Origin: Streptomyces sp. JJ66
Lineage (GTDB): Bacteria; Actinomycetota; Actinomycetes; Streptomycetales; Streptomycetaceae
Assembly (NCBI RefSeq): GCF_019303495.1
Contig: NZ_JAEVFI010000039.1
Span: 1 to 47,192 of the forward strand
Length of the DNA stretch: 47,192 nt
Direction of reading: 5' to 3'
Part shown: positions 1 to 7,184 of the stretch, piece by piece
Position numbering within the stretch: position 1 is the stretch's first letter
Layout of the letters: each line of letters starts with the position of its first letter
Program-made: the position numbers and the translations under genes
The notes under the pieces: generated by a model
The model's database searches: none
Told to the model about the DNA's origin: nothing
The model's input: the letters and a program-made list of their open reading frames with translations, nothing else

Positions 1-1076
1 CGGATGCGGCGCCCGCCGTCGCGTCCGGGGCGGCGCCCGGGGCCGGGGCGGCGCCCGCTGTCGCGTCCGGGGTCGCGCCCGCCCGGCTCGCCGACATCGG
101 CGCGCAGGCGCGGGTCAGCGAGGCGACCGTCAGCCGGGTGCTGAACGGCAAGGCGGGCGTCGCGTCCGGGACGCGGCAGAAGGTGCTCGCCGCGCTCGAC
201 GTGCTCGGCTACGAGCGCCCCGTGCGCCTGCGCCAGCGCAGCGCGGGCCTGGTCGGCCTCGTCATCCCGGAGCTGACGAACCCGATCTTCCCCGCGTTCG
301 CCCAGGTCATCGAGCAAGCCCTGGCAGGCTACGGCTACACCCCGGTGCTCGGCACCCAGATGCCCGGCGGCGTCACCGAGGACGAACTCGTGGACCAGCT
401 CGTCGAACGCGGCGTCACCGGCATCATCTTCATGTCCGGCCTGCACGCCGACCTCGCCGCCGACCCGGCCCGCTACGCGCGGCTCGCCGGGCGCGGCGTG
501 CCGTTCGTCCTCATCAACGGCTACAACGCGGCGATCAGCGGCACCTTCGTCTCCCCGGACGACGCCGCCGCCGCGCACATGGCCGTGCGTCACCTGGCCG
601 ACCTGGGGCACCAGCGCATCGGGCTGGCCGTCGGCCCCACCCGCTTCGTGCCCGCCCGGCGCAAGGCGGAGGGCTTCACGGCCGCCGTGACGGAGGCGGG
701 CCTGCAAGGGGACGTCCAGCACACGCTGTTCACCGTCGAGGGCGGCCACGCGGCGGCGGGCGCGCTGCTGGACGCGGGCTGCACCGGCGTCGTCTGCGGC
801 TCCGACCTCATGGCCCTGGGCGTCGTCCGCGCGGCCCGCCAGCGCGGGCTGGACGTCCCCGGCGACGTCTCGGTGGTCGGCTACGACGACTCCGAGCTGA
901 TCGCGTTCACCGACCCGCCGCTGACGACGATCCGGCAGCCGGTGCGCGCGATGGCCCACGCGGCGGTGCAGTCGCTGCTGGAGGAGGTCGGCGGAAACCC
1001 CGTCCAGCGCACGGAGTTCGTCTTCCAGCCGGAACTGGTAGTCCGCGCCTCCACCGCGCTGGCGCCGGGCCGGTAG
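1..1076 (+). CDS. LacI/GalR-family transcriptional regulator (MalR/Reg1-like), 5' end cut by window
   Basis: Sugar-responsive DNA-binding repressor. The open frame is already running at base 3 and begins with an Ala/Gly/Pro-rich stretch, followed by the LacI helix-turn-helix (RLADIGAQARVSEATVSRVL, then NGKAG, about bases 87-155). The true start is therefore outside the window and the GTG at 138 lies inside the helix-turn-helix. Residues after 'ALDVLGYERP' form the periplasmic-binding-protein-like effector domain, with the usual 'GLVIPELTNPIFPAFAQVIEQAL' type start and the 'DVSVVGYDDSELIAFTDPPLTTIRQP' type end (written here in part for recognition). It is close in style to the streptomycete maltose regulator MalR/Reg1, which fits the amylase and pullulanase genes 7 kb downstream, but the exact sugar is inferred, not shown. 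Confidence 0.9.
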   Translation, partial: DAAPAVASGAAPGAGAAPAVASGVAPARLADIGAQARVSEATVSRVLNGKAGVASGTRQKVLAALDVLGYERPVRLRQRSAGLVGLVIPELTNPIFPAFAQVIEQALAGYGYTPVLGTQMPGGVTEDELVDQLVERGVTGIIFMSGLHADLAADPARYARLAGRGVPFVLINGYNAAISGTFVSPDDAAAAHMAVRHLADLGHQRIGLAVGPTRFVPARRKAEGFTAAVTEAGLQGDVQHTLFTVEGGHAAAGALLDAGCTGVVCGSDLMALGVVRAARQRGLDVPGDVSVVGYDDSELIAFTDPPLTTIRQPVRAMAHAAVQSLLEEVGGNPVQRTEFVFQPELVVRASTALAPGR

Positions 1077-1302
1077 CAGGCCGCGGACGCGGCCCGGCGG
1101 GGGACGGATGGCTCCCGCGCCGGTGGGCCGGGGTGAGCGAGCCGCACCGGCACGAGCCGGACGGCACCAGCGATGTGGGGGAGCGCGGGCGAGAGGCGCG
1201 GGTCGCGGGGACACGGGCGGCGCGGGACGAGTGGTGCGCGGGAGCGAGCGAGCGGGTGCGCGGGGGCGGGCAGGCACATGGGACGCAGCTCACCCGATGC
1301 GG

Positions 1303-1357
1303 CGCGGGCAGGCGGGTACGGGTCAGTAACACGTACCCGCACCAGCCCCTGCCCGCG
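1303..1357. repeat. Long two-part inverted repeat in front of the 1375 gene
   Basis: The only structure seen in the 298-bp gap between the LacI-type gene and the gene at 1375. Outer arms CGCGGGCAGG (1303-1312) and CCTGCCCGCG (1348-1357) are perfectly complementary. Inner arms CGGGTACG (1313-1320) and CGTACCCG (1332-1339) continue the stem, with an 8-base bulge on the right side and an 11-base loop. It could be the terminator of the regulator gene or a leader structure of the membrane-protein gene that starts 17 bases later. No poly-T run follows. Confidence 0.5.
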
Positions 1358-1374
1358 ACCGTGAGAGGCTTCCG

Positions 1375-1812
1375 ATGCTCATCTCGTTCCTGGCGCTGCT
1401 CCTGCTGGAAGTGCTGCTGGGCGCGTCGGCACACGCACCCGTCCCGCTGACCGCCGCCACCGTCGCCGTCATCGCCTGCGTCCTGCTCGTCTTCGGCGTG
1501 CGCGAGCGCCGCGCCCACAGCCGGGCCGCGCCCGGCGGCCACGTGGAGATCACCCCGTCCGCGCGGCGCCGGACCGGCCCGCGCGACACCGACGGCATGG
1601 CCGTGGCCGCCTTCGTCCTCGGTCTGCTGGGCCTGCCGTTCCTCAACCTCGTACTCGGCCCGTTCGCCTTCGTCCTCGCCCTGCTCGCCCGCCACCGCCG
1701 CACCACCCGCCGCCTGCCCGCGCTGGCCGGGATGATCCTCGGCATCGCCGACGTAGCCGTCTACGCCGCCCTCGCCACCGCCGACAACACCGTGGTGTTG
1801 AGCCTGGCGTAA
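1375..1812 (+). CDS. Small DUF4190-like membrane protein
   Basis: 145 residues. An N-terminal hydrophobic segment (about 1-35) ends near an Arg-rich loop. Residues about 74-102 and 113-140 are two further hydrophobic segments separated by the basic stretch 'ARHRRTTRR'. The pattern 'GMAVAAFVLGLLGLPF...ALLARHRRTTRR...LAGMILGIADV' is that of the DUF4190-type small membrane proteins common in actinobacteria, whose function is unknown. A GAGAG ribosome site lies 8 bases before the ATG. It stands alone, downstream of a strong hairpin, and no functional link to its neighbours is evident. Confidence 0.75.
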   Translation: MLISFLALLLLEVLLGASAHAPVPLTAATVAVIACVLLVFGVRERRAHSRAAPGGHVEITPSARRRTGPRDTDGMAVAAFVLGLLGLPFLNLVLGPFAFVLALLARHRRTTRRLPALAGMILGIADVAVYAALATADNTVVLSLA

Positions 1813-2037
1813 CCGCCACAGCATGCCACGGCGCGAGGGCATCTATGCGGTTCCACCCGGCTGCGTGGTGGCGCACACCGCCACCGCCCTGCCCGGCGGT
1901 CAGGGGCGAACGTGTGGCCACGAGGGAAGCACCGTTTGCCCGCTGCAACCTGCTGCAACCAAGTGGATACACGCCGTGGCAGCCCCGTAATCTCGTCCGG
2001 GCAAGCCGATCACGTCACCGGCGGAAAGCGAGTCACT

Positions 2038-2145
2038 ATGAGCAGGGGCGGACGCCACTCCGGTAAGCCCGACACCTCCGACAGCGATGGGAAGCGGGAT
2101 CGCCCACCGGGTCCGACCAAGCCGTACGAGCCCCCGAAAAAGTAA
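2038..2145 (+). CDS. 35-aa cationic, Pro-rich peptide; candidate RiPP (imiditide-type) precursor
   Basis: ATG at 2038 with a weak GGAAAGCGAG site upstream; TAA at 2143. The peptide has an Arg/His/Lys-rich N-terminus (MSRGGRHSGK), a central acidic-cationic stretch (PDTSDSDGKRDRPP) with an Asp17-Gly18 pair, and a Pro/Lys tail (PTKPYEPPKK). It is strongly positively charged and should be unstructured. The stop lies 14 bases before the start of a PIMT-homologous methyltransferase, which suggests co-translation. In the described imiditide RiPPs a cationic linear precursor is encoded next to a PIMT homologue that methylates one Asp, which then closes to an aspartimide; Asp-Gly is the most favourable pair for that. 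No leader cleavage site is evident. Coding nature is inferred from context. Confidence 0.5.
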   Translation: MSRGGRHSGKPDTSDSDGKRDRPPGPTKPYEPPKK

Positions 2146-2159
2146 GGAGCACACGGGAG

Positions 2160-3284
2160 ATGGCGGACCAGCAGAGCCTCGCGCACCTCCTGCGCGAGCG
2201 GGGCGTCGTGCCCGCCGACTGGGCGGCGACCGTGGCCGCCGTCGATCGTGGGCTGTTCATCCCGGCGCGTTTCGAGGGGAGCGACCTCACCGCCGACCCG
2301 GAGGGCTGGCACAGCGCCGTCTACGCCGACGCCCCGGTGGTCACGCAGGTCAACGACGGGCGTCCGACAGCGGCCGGAGATTTCCGTCTCAGCACGTCGT
2401 CATCCTCCATGCCGTCGCTCATGCTGGAGATGCTGACACTGCTCGACGTCCACGAGGGGCACCGCGTCCTGGAGATCGGCACCGGCACCGGATACAACGC
2501 CGCCTGGCTCTCGCACCGGCTGGGCGCGGAGAAGGTCACCAGCGTCGAATGGGACGAGGGTGTCCTGGCGTCGGCCAGGGCCAGCTTGGCGCGAGCCGGT
2601 CTCCACCCCACCACGGTGCTGGGCGATGGCAGGCAGGGCCACCCGCCCCGCGCGCCGTATGACCGCGTGCTCTGTACCTGCACCATGCGCGACATCCCGG
2701 CGGCATGGCTGACCCAGTGTCCCACCGGACGCATCGTCACTCCCTGGGGGAGCAGCTTCTTCAGCGGCTCCTTCGCCACGCTCGACGTGACGGACGGAGA
2801 GGGGATCGGCACCTTCTCTGGCTATCCCGCGTTCATGTGGGACCGTGCCCATCGCGCCGGCTCCGGGGACATCGCAGCCCCCCACCCGGGCGAGGAGGGG
2901 AAGCTGACCACGACTGATATCCCTCCGCAGAATGTGATCCAGGACGCGCCCGCCTTCTTCACGAGCCTGTTCCTCACCGACGTCCGCTACCGCTGGTGCG
3001 AGGCGGACGACGGCAGCGGCGAGGCGACCTTGTGGTTCCGCACGGACGACACGCGGTGCTGGGCCGCTGTCGAGTACGCGCCGGGACAGAACGTGTACGA
3101 GGTCGAGCAGTACGGTCCCCGCGCGCTGTGGGATGAGGTGCGGCAGGCGTACCTCCGCTGGCACGCTCTGGGCTGCCCACCGCGGTCCCGGTTCGGCTTG
3201 CATGCGACCGCCACTGGGCAGACCGTGTGGCTAGACGATTCGGCCAACGTCATCACCCAGCCCACCCCCGAACGCCCCCGTTGA
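2160..3284 (+). CDS. PIMT-like protein O-methyltransferase (RiPP-type)
   Basis: 374 residues; ATG with an AAGGAG site at 2142-2147. The N-terminal 210 residues are a class I SAM methyltransferase of the protein-L-isoaspartate O-methyltransferase family: 'STSSSSMPSLMLEML' (78-92) is the active-site Ser/substrate loop and 'VLEIGTGTGYNAA' (103-115) is the SAM-binding motif I. The C-terminal 160 residues are an extension absent from housekeeping PIMT (about 210 aa) but usual in the PIMT homologues of lanthipeptide, graspetide and imiditide clusters, where they install aspartimide. No ATP-grasp ligase or lanthionine synthetase is near, so the 35-aa peptide immediately upstream is the likely substrate. 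The following 77-aa gene is 21 bases away, so an operon through 4908 is likely. Housekeeping repair function is the alternative. Confidence 0.82.
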   Translation: MADQQSLAHLLRERGVVPADWAATVAAVDRGLFIPARFEGSDLTADPEGWHSAVYADAPVVTQVNDGRPTAAGDFRLSTSSSSMPSLMLEMLTLLDVHEGHRVLEIGTGTGYNAAWLSHRLGAEKVTSVEWDEGVLASARASLARAGLHPTTVLGDGRQGHPPRAPYDRVLCTCTMRDIPAAWLTQCPTGRIVTPWGSSFFSGSFATLDVTDGEGIGTFSGYPAFMWDRAHRAGSGDIAAPHPGEEGKLTTTDIPPQNVIQDAPAFFTSLFLTDVRYRWCEADDGSGEATLWFRTDDTRCWAAVEYAPGQNVYEVEQYGPRALWDEVRQAYLRWHALGCPPRSRFGLHATATGQTVWLDDSANVITQPTPERPR

Positions 3285-3305
3285 CCATGGACCCAGGAGT
3301 TCGCC

Positions 3306-3539
3306 ATGACATTACGGTTTCTCGGCAAGGACCCCGAATCCGGTGACCACGGATCACCGGCCGTGTGGGTGGATGAGGTAACGCGCGACCTCGTCTTCCA
3401 AGGCTGGAAAGCGGACACCCCCACGCTCAGCGCGAGCATGCGGGACGTGGTGTTGCCCGCACACGAGGCCGTGATCCGCGTCCCCGCGCGGATGGTTCCC
3501 CTGCTTCGGGAGGCGCTCGGTGTCGCAGAGCTTGACTGA
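3306..3539 (+). CDS. 77-aa conserved streptomycete protein of unknown function
   Basis: ATG preceded by CAGGAG (3294-3299). 77 residues with no signal peptide or membrane segment. It contains 'VWVDEVTRDLVFQGWKAD' and ends with an amphipathic 'IRVPARMVPLLREAL'. I recognise this type of short protein from the neighbourhood of DUF6879/XRE pairs in Streptomyces but know no function. Its last 20 bases overlap the start of the DUF6879 gene, so the two are translationally coupled. It may be a small partner of the regulator system encoded at 3520-4908. Confidence 0.7.
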   Translation: MTLRFLGKDPESGDHGSPAVWVDEVTRDLVFQGWKADTPTLSASMRDVVLPAHEAVIRVPARMVPLLREALGVAELD

Positions 3540-4044
3540 CTTCACCGATCTCCTACGGGCGGTGCGGAAGTCCGCCGTGCACGTGGAGATGCGGGACACT
3601 TACGGGATGGCCAACGAGAACGCGGCCTACGAGAAGTGGCGGCGGGGCCACCGACTCGACCCCGGCGACCGGGCGTCATGGTGGCGCCCCTGGCTGGACG
3701 TGGTACAGGAGGTGACCCGCAAGGGCGTCGTCATGCGACGCGCCCGGATCGTGTCGGAACCGGCGAGCGAGTACATCCGCTTCGAACACTCCGGCACGTT
3801 CACCAACATCGCCGCCGGTGAGCAGGTGCGGTGGCTACCACGGCGCCAGACGTCTGACTTGGCCCTGCCCGGCAACGACTTCTGGCTCTTCGACCAACGA
3901 CTCGTCCAGTTCAACGTGTTCGACGGGGACGGACGCTGGGTCCACACGGATCACGTGAGCGACCCGGCGGTCGTCCGGCACTGCGCCACGGCGTTCGAGA
4001 CGGTATGGCAGCGCGCCGTACCTCATGAACAGTACGGTCTCTGA
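3520..4044 (+). CDS. DUF6879 family protein
   Basis: 174 residues from a GTG at 3520 that lies inside the previous gene; GGGAGG at 3508-3513 sets this start. The protein carries the usual DUF6879 features: an N-terminal helix, 'VHVEMRDTYG', 'RRARIVSEPASEYIRFEH', a 'VRWLPRR' segment and 'GNDFWLFDQRLVQFNVFDGDG'. The family is very common in Streptomyces beside Scr1-type XRE regulators and is of unknown biochemical role; a small-partner or anti-regulator role is inferred. The XRE gene begins 9 bases after its stop, consistent with one transcript. Confidence 0.85.
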   Translation: MSQSLTDFTDLLRAVRKSAVHVEMRDTYGMANENAAYEKWRRGHRLDPGDRASWWRPWLDVVQEVTRKGVVMRRARIVSEPASEYIRFEHSGTFTNIAAGEQVRWLPRRQTSDLALPGNDFWLFDQRLVQFNVFDGDGRWVHTDHVSDPAVVRHCATAFETVWQRAVPHEQYGL

Positions 4045-4053
4045 CGCCATCCT

Positions 4054-4908
4054 GTGCGTATGTCCTCTTCCCCGCTCTCCAGCGCTCACGTCGCCCGCTC
4101 GGCCGTCGCGATCCGCCTGCTCGGCATGATGAAGGACGCCGGGCTCACAGGACACGACATTGCCCAGCGTTGCGGATGGCACAAGTCGAAGTCGTCCCGC
4201 ATCGCGCAGGGCAAAACGATGCCGTCGGACGCGGATATCCGGGCCTGGTGCACGGCCTGCGGGGCGGAGGACCAGATCGCCGACCTCGTCGCCGCCTCGC
4301 GGAATGCCGAAGCGATGTACGTGCAGTGGAAGCAGTTGCACCGGAGCGGCATGCGCAACGTCCACGAGCGCACCCTGCCGCTCTATCAGCGCACCCGGCG
4401 CTTTCGCGTGTACGCGTCCAACGTTCTGCCGGGGATGTTCCAGACACGGGCGTACGCGACGGGGCTGCTTCACGCCATCAGGGACTTCCAGGAAACACCC
4501 GACGACGTGAGGCAAGCGGTCGAGGCGAGGCTCGCCCGATCACGTGTCGTGGGCGAGGGCGGCCGCAGTTTCGCCCTCCTCGTGGAAGAGGCCGTCCTGT
4601 ACTACCGGGTAGCCGACGACGCCGCGATGTCGGAGCAGCTCCACTGCCTGATGCACGCGGCTTCCCAGCCCAACGTCTCCCTCGGTGTGGTTCCGCTCAC
4701 CGCCCGGCGCACTGTGTGGCCGCTGGAAGCTTTCTACGCCTTTGATGACGTGCAAGTAGCCGTGGAGACGCTGACTGCCGAGATCAATGTGTCCTCACCC
4801 GGCGAAGTGCGCACCTATCTGCGTGCCTTCGCGCGGTTGTCCCAGGCTGCCGTGTACGGCGCCCAGGCCCAGGCCCTCGTCCGGCGGGCGCTCGCCTCAC
4901 TTGACTGA
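4054..4908 (+). CDS. XRE-family regulator with DUF5753 (Scr1-type)
   Basis: 284 residues from GTG 4054 (an ATG two codons later is equally possible; no clear ribosome site, as expected for a gene 9 bases behind its neighbour). Residues about 18-60 are a Cro/CI helix-turn-helix ('LTGHDIAQRCGWHKSKSSRI'). The remainder is the DUF5753 domain of Scr1/BldA-type regulators, with 'VLPGMFQTRAYATGLL', 'ARLARSRVV' and 'FALLVEEAVLYYRV'. Such proteins usually pair with a small DUF397 or DUF6879 partner, and here the DUF6879 gene precedes it. It may control the surrounding peptide/methyltransferase cassette, which is inference from position. Confidence 0.92.
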   Translation: MRMSSSPLSSAHVARSAVAIRLLGMMKDAGLTGHDIAQRCGWHKSKSSRIAQGKTMPSDADIRAWCTACGAEDQIADLVAASRNAEAMYVQWKQLHRSGMRNVHERTLPLYQRTRRFRVYASNVLPGMFQTRAYATGLLHAIRDFQETPDDVRQAVEARLARSRVVGEGGRSFALLVEEAVLYYRVADDAAMSEQLHCLMHAASQPNVSLGVVPLTARRTVWPLEAFYAFDDVQVAVETLTAEINVSSPGEVRTYLRAFARLSQAAVYGAQAQALVRRALASLD

Positions 4909-4930
4909 CGGGAGGGCGCGGTCGCTCAGC

Positions 4931-5002
4931 ATGGGCGCTCCCCGGGATACGCCCACCCCGCCAGGCAGTCAACCTCCCCATCGCCGAGGCACATGCCTCT
5001 GA
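4931..5002 (+). CDS. Possible 23-aa Pro-rich cationic micro-ORF before the second PIMT gene
   Basis: ATG 4931 to TGA 5002, giving MGAPRDTPTPPGSQPPHRRG plus TCL. A GGAGGG lies at 4911-4916, about 15 bases before the ATG, which is longer than ideal. It sits 14 bases before the second PIMT homologue, the same layout as the 35-aa peptide and first PIMT, and has a similar Pro-rich, basic composition with one Asp-Thr pair. This could be a second modification substrate, but an ORF this short in GC-rich DNA can easily arise by chance. Confidence 0.25.
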   Translation: MGAPRDTPTPPGSQPPHRRGTCL

Positions 5003-5015
5003 CTGGAGTCTTCTT

Positions 5016-6128
5016 GTGATGTTCCCCGACCACCAGGTTGCCGCGTCGCTGCGGGGCGCACTTGCCCAGCGGCTGGCGGAGGACGGTAGCATCCGGTCCC
5101 CGCAGTGGCGGGCAGCGGTGGCGGACGTTCCCCGGCACGTCTTTGTGCCTGCCTTCTTCCGGCAGGTGCGGGGCGAGTGGGAGCGGGTGAGCGCCGACGA
5201 TCCCGGCTACCTCACCGCCGTGTACGGGGACCACCCGCTGACGACCCAGCTCACGGCCGGGAGGCCGACGTCGTCTTCGAGCCAGCCGAGCCTCATGGTG
5301 GAGATGCTGGAGGCGCTGGACGTGCGCGACGGCGATCGCGTGGGTGAAGTCGCCACGGGGACGGGCTATAACGCGGGGCTGCTCTGCCACCGGGTGGGGG
5401 ACAGGAACGTCGTCACCGTGGAAGTGGACCCCGGACTGGTCCGGTTGGCGCGGGAACGCCTGGCGCGGGTCGGCTACCAGCCGGAGGTGATCGCGGGGGA
5501 CGCCCGGACCGGGCTCGGCGCGACCGCCGGGCTTGACCGGCTGATCGTGACGTGTGGCTTCGACGCCTTCCCGCATGCCCTGGCCTCCACGGTGAGGCCC
5601 GGCGGGGTGGTGGTCTGCCCCATCGGCTGGGGCAACGCCCGGATGGTCCTGGGCCACGACGGGAGCCTGGAGGGCCGGTTCCTGCCCGGAGGGGCGTTCT
5701 TCATGAAAGCGCGCGGGAGCTCCGCGCCCGGCGCGGTGCCTTACCCCGGAGAGCCGGTGTCTACCCAGCGCGGTACGACCGACGTCGATCTGGCGGAGAC
5801 GCGGCAGGACGGTTTCCGGTTCGTCCAGGCTCTTGCCCTGCCCGGCCTCGGAGAGGCGGACGAAACGGAGGGCGGGTCACTCGTCGGCTACCGCGTGTGG
5901 AGGCGTGACGGCTCCTGGGCGCACGTTCTGGGCGGGGAGGTACGCCAGGGCGGCCCCGTCCGGCTCTGGGACGCGCTGGTGGGGCTGTACCGGTGGTACG
6001 TCATGTACGACCGCCCCTCCCGTGAGCGGTTCGGTATCACGGTCACGCCCCACGGCCAGCGCTGCTGGCTCGACTTCCCGCTCAACACGCTGCCGGATAT
6101 CAAGGGGTGGCAGCCGGTGCGGCGGTGA
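5016..6128 (+). CDS. Second PIMT-like protein O-methyltransferase
   Basis: 370 residues from GTG 5016 (ATG 5019 is equally placed) with CTGGAG at 5002-5007. It has the same architecture as the protein at 2160: 'TSSSSQPSLMVEML' (85-98) and SAM motif I 'VGEVATGTGYNAG' (109-121), then a C-terminal extension of about 160 residues ending in 'RFGITVTPHGQRCWLD'. In motif I the usual Leu-Glu-Ile before GTGTG is replaced by Gly-Glu-Val-Ala. The two proteins align along their length but are clearly diverged, so this is an old duplication or independent acquisition. It follows the XRE gene by 107 bases and may have its own leader. Substrate unknown. Confidence 0.82.
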   Translation: MMFPDHQVAASLRGALAQRLAEDGSIRSPQWRAAVADVPRHVFVPAFFRQVRGEWERVSADDPGYLTAVYGDHPLTTQLTAGRPTSSSSQPSLMVEMLEALDVRDGDRVGEVATGTGYNAGLLCHRVGDRNVVTVEVDPGLVRLARERLARVGYQPEVIAGDARTGLGATAGLDRLIVTCGFDAFPHALASTVRPGGVVVCPIGWGNARMVLGHDGSLEGRFLPGGAFFMKARGSSAPGAVPYPGEPVSTQRGTTDVDLAETRQDGFRFVQALALPGLGEADETEGGSLVGYRVWRRDGSWAHVLGGEVRQGGPVRLWDALVGLYRWYVMYDRPSRERFGITVTPHGQRCWLDFPLNTLPDIKGWQPVRR

Positions 6129-6150
6129 CCACGGGCCGAGCCCGGCCAGC

Positions 6151-6276
6151 TCACCGCGTCAGGGTGTTCGTCAGCAGGGCGAGGGCGAGCCTGCGCCGTT
6201 GCCCAGGGCCAGGGTGACGGCGGCCGTGGGGAGGGTCGAACAGCGCTGCCCGTGCTCGGGCGGCGGAATCCGTCAT
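6151..6276 (-). CDS. Possible 41-aa ORF coupled to the phosphoribosyltransferase gene
   Basis: The ATG (6276-6274) shares one base with the TGA of the phosphoribosyltransferase gene in a TGATG arrangement typical of translational coupling. The product starts MTDSAARARAALFDPPHGRR and is basic, with no recognised domain. The exact stop/start overlap is the only support; length and GC bias mean it may be spurious. Confidence 0.3.
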   Translation of the reverse strand: MTDSAARARAALFDPPHGRRHPGPGQRRRLALALLTNTLTR

Positions 6277-7052
6277 CAGGGGCTCCTGGTCCGGCGGGTG
6301 GACGTGTTCAGCAAGGTCACCACGTCGTCGTCGGTGAGCTGGGCGAAGTCGTCGTACCACTGCCCGACGGAGCCGAAGTCCCAGGGCGTGGCCAGGGCGA
6401 CTACCTCGTCGGCCTCGCGCTCCAGCGCCTCCACCGCCTGCCGGGAGGCGACGGGCACCGCCAGCACGACGGCGGCGGGGCGGTGGTGGCGCAGCGCGCG
6501 CACGGCGGCCGTGGCCGTCAGGCCGGTGGCCAGCCCGTCATCCACCAGCAGGACCGTGCGGCCCGCCAGCTCCGGCGCGGGCCGGTCGCCCCGGTACCGG
6601 TCCTCGCGACGGTGCAGCTCCGTGCGCTCCCGGGCCACGTCCGGCGCCATGCGGTCCTCCGAGACGCCGAGGAACTCCAGCGCGCGCGGGTCGAACACCG
6701 GCGGGTCCTCGCCCGCCAGCGCGCCGATGGCCAGCTCGGGCTGGCCCGGGGCGCCGATCTTGCGGGCCACGAAGACGTCGAGCGGCGCGCTGACGCGCTC
6801 GGCGATCTCGGCGGCCACGGGCACGCCTCCGCGCGGCAGAGCGAGCACGAGGACCCCCGGGGCTGGGCCGTGACCGGGGCTGTGGCCGCCACTCGGTTCC
6901 GTCCCGTCGCCCAGGCCGGGACGCCTGCCCCGGCCGGCACCTTCGTCCCGCCGGGCGCCCTCGCCCAGACCCGGCCCGGCGGCCTCCCGCAGGTGCTCGT
7001 GCAGCCGGTCGGCGAGCTGCCGTCCCGCCTCCCGCCGGTTCGCGAAGCGCAT
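6276..7052 (-). CDS. Phosphoribosyltransferase-domain protein
   Basis: 258 residues. 'VLALPRGGVPVAAEIA' (68-83) and the PRPP-binding loop 'VLLVDDGLATGLT' (167-179) identify a type I phosphoribosyltransferase fold of the stand-alone group often encoded next to an alpha/beta hydrolase, as here. That group is poorly characterised and usually not a nucleotide-salvage enzyme of known substrate. Residues 23-66 are a Gly/Arg/Pro-rich insertion without predicted structure, between the N-terminal 'FANRREAGRQLADRL' and the core; this is longer than I expect for the family. Its gene is on the same strand and 132 bases after the hydrolase gene. Confidence 0.88.
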   Translation of the reverse strand: MRFANRREAGRQLADRLHEHLREAAGPGLGEGARRDEGAGRGRRPGLGDGTEPSGGHSPGHGPAPGVLVLALPRGGVPVAAEIAERVSAPLDVFVARKIGAPGQPELAIGALAGEDPPVFDPRALEFLGVSEDRMAPDVARERTELHRREDRYRGDRPAPELAGRTVLLVDDGLATGLTATAAVRALRHHRPAAVVLAVPVASRQAVEALEREADEVVALATPWDFGSVGQWYDDFAQLTDDDVVTLLNTSTRRTRSP

Positions 7053-7184
7053 GCTGGGGTGCCCCTTCCTCCGGCGTGCCCGGCCGAGCCAGCGCCGGGC
7101 ACGGGCGGACGCGCCGTGCTCGCCGACGCCGCGCCTCCGCTGTCACCTTCCTGTCCGCTGAACGGGTAGCCGCGCGAGCACCGG

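Noticed and set aside
2038..6128. Graspetide or lanthipeptide cluster, given the PIMT homologues
   Set aside because: No ATP-grasp ligase, LanB/C/M or protease is encoded within the cassette, and the small peptide has no Cys, or Thr/Ser-Glu ring pattern.
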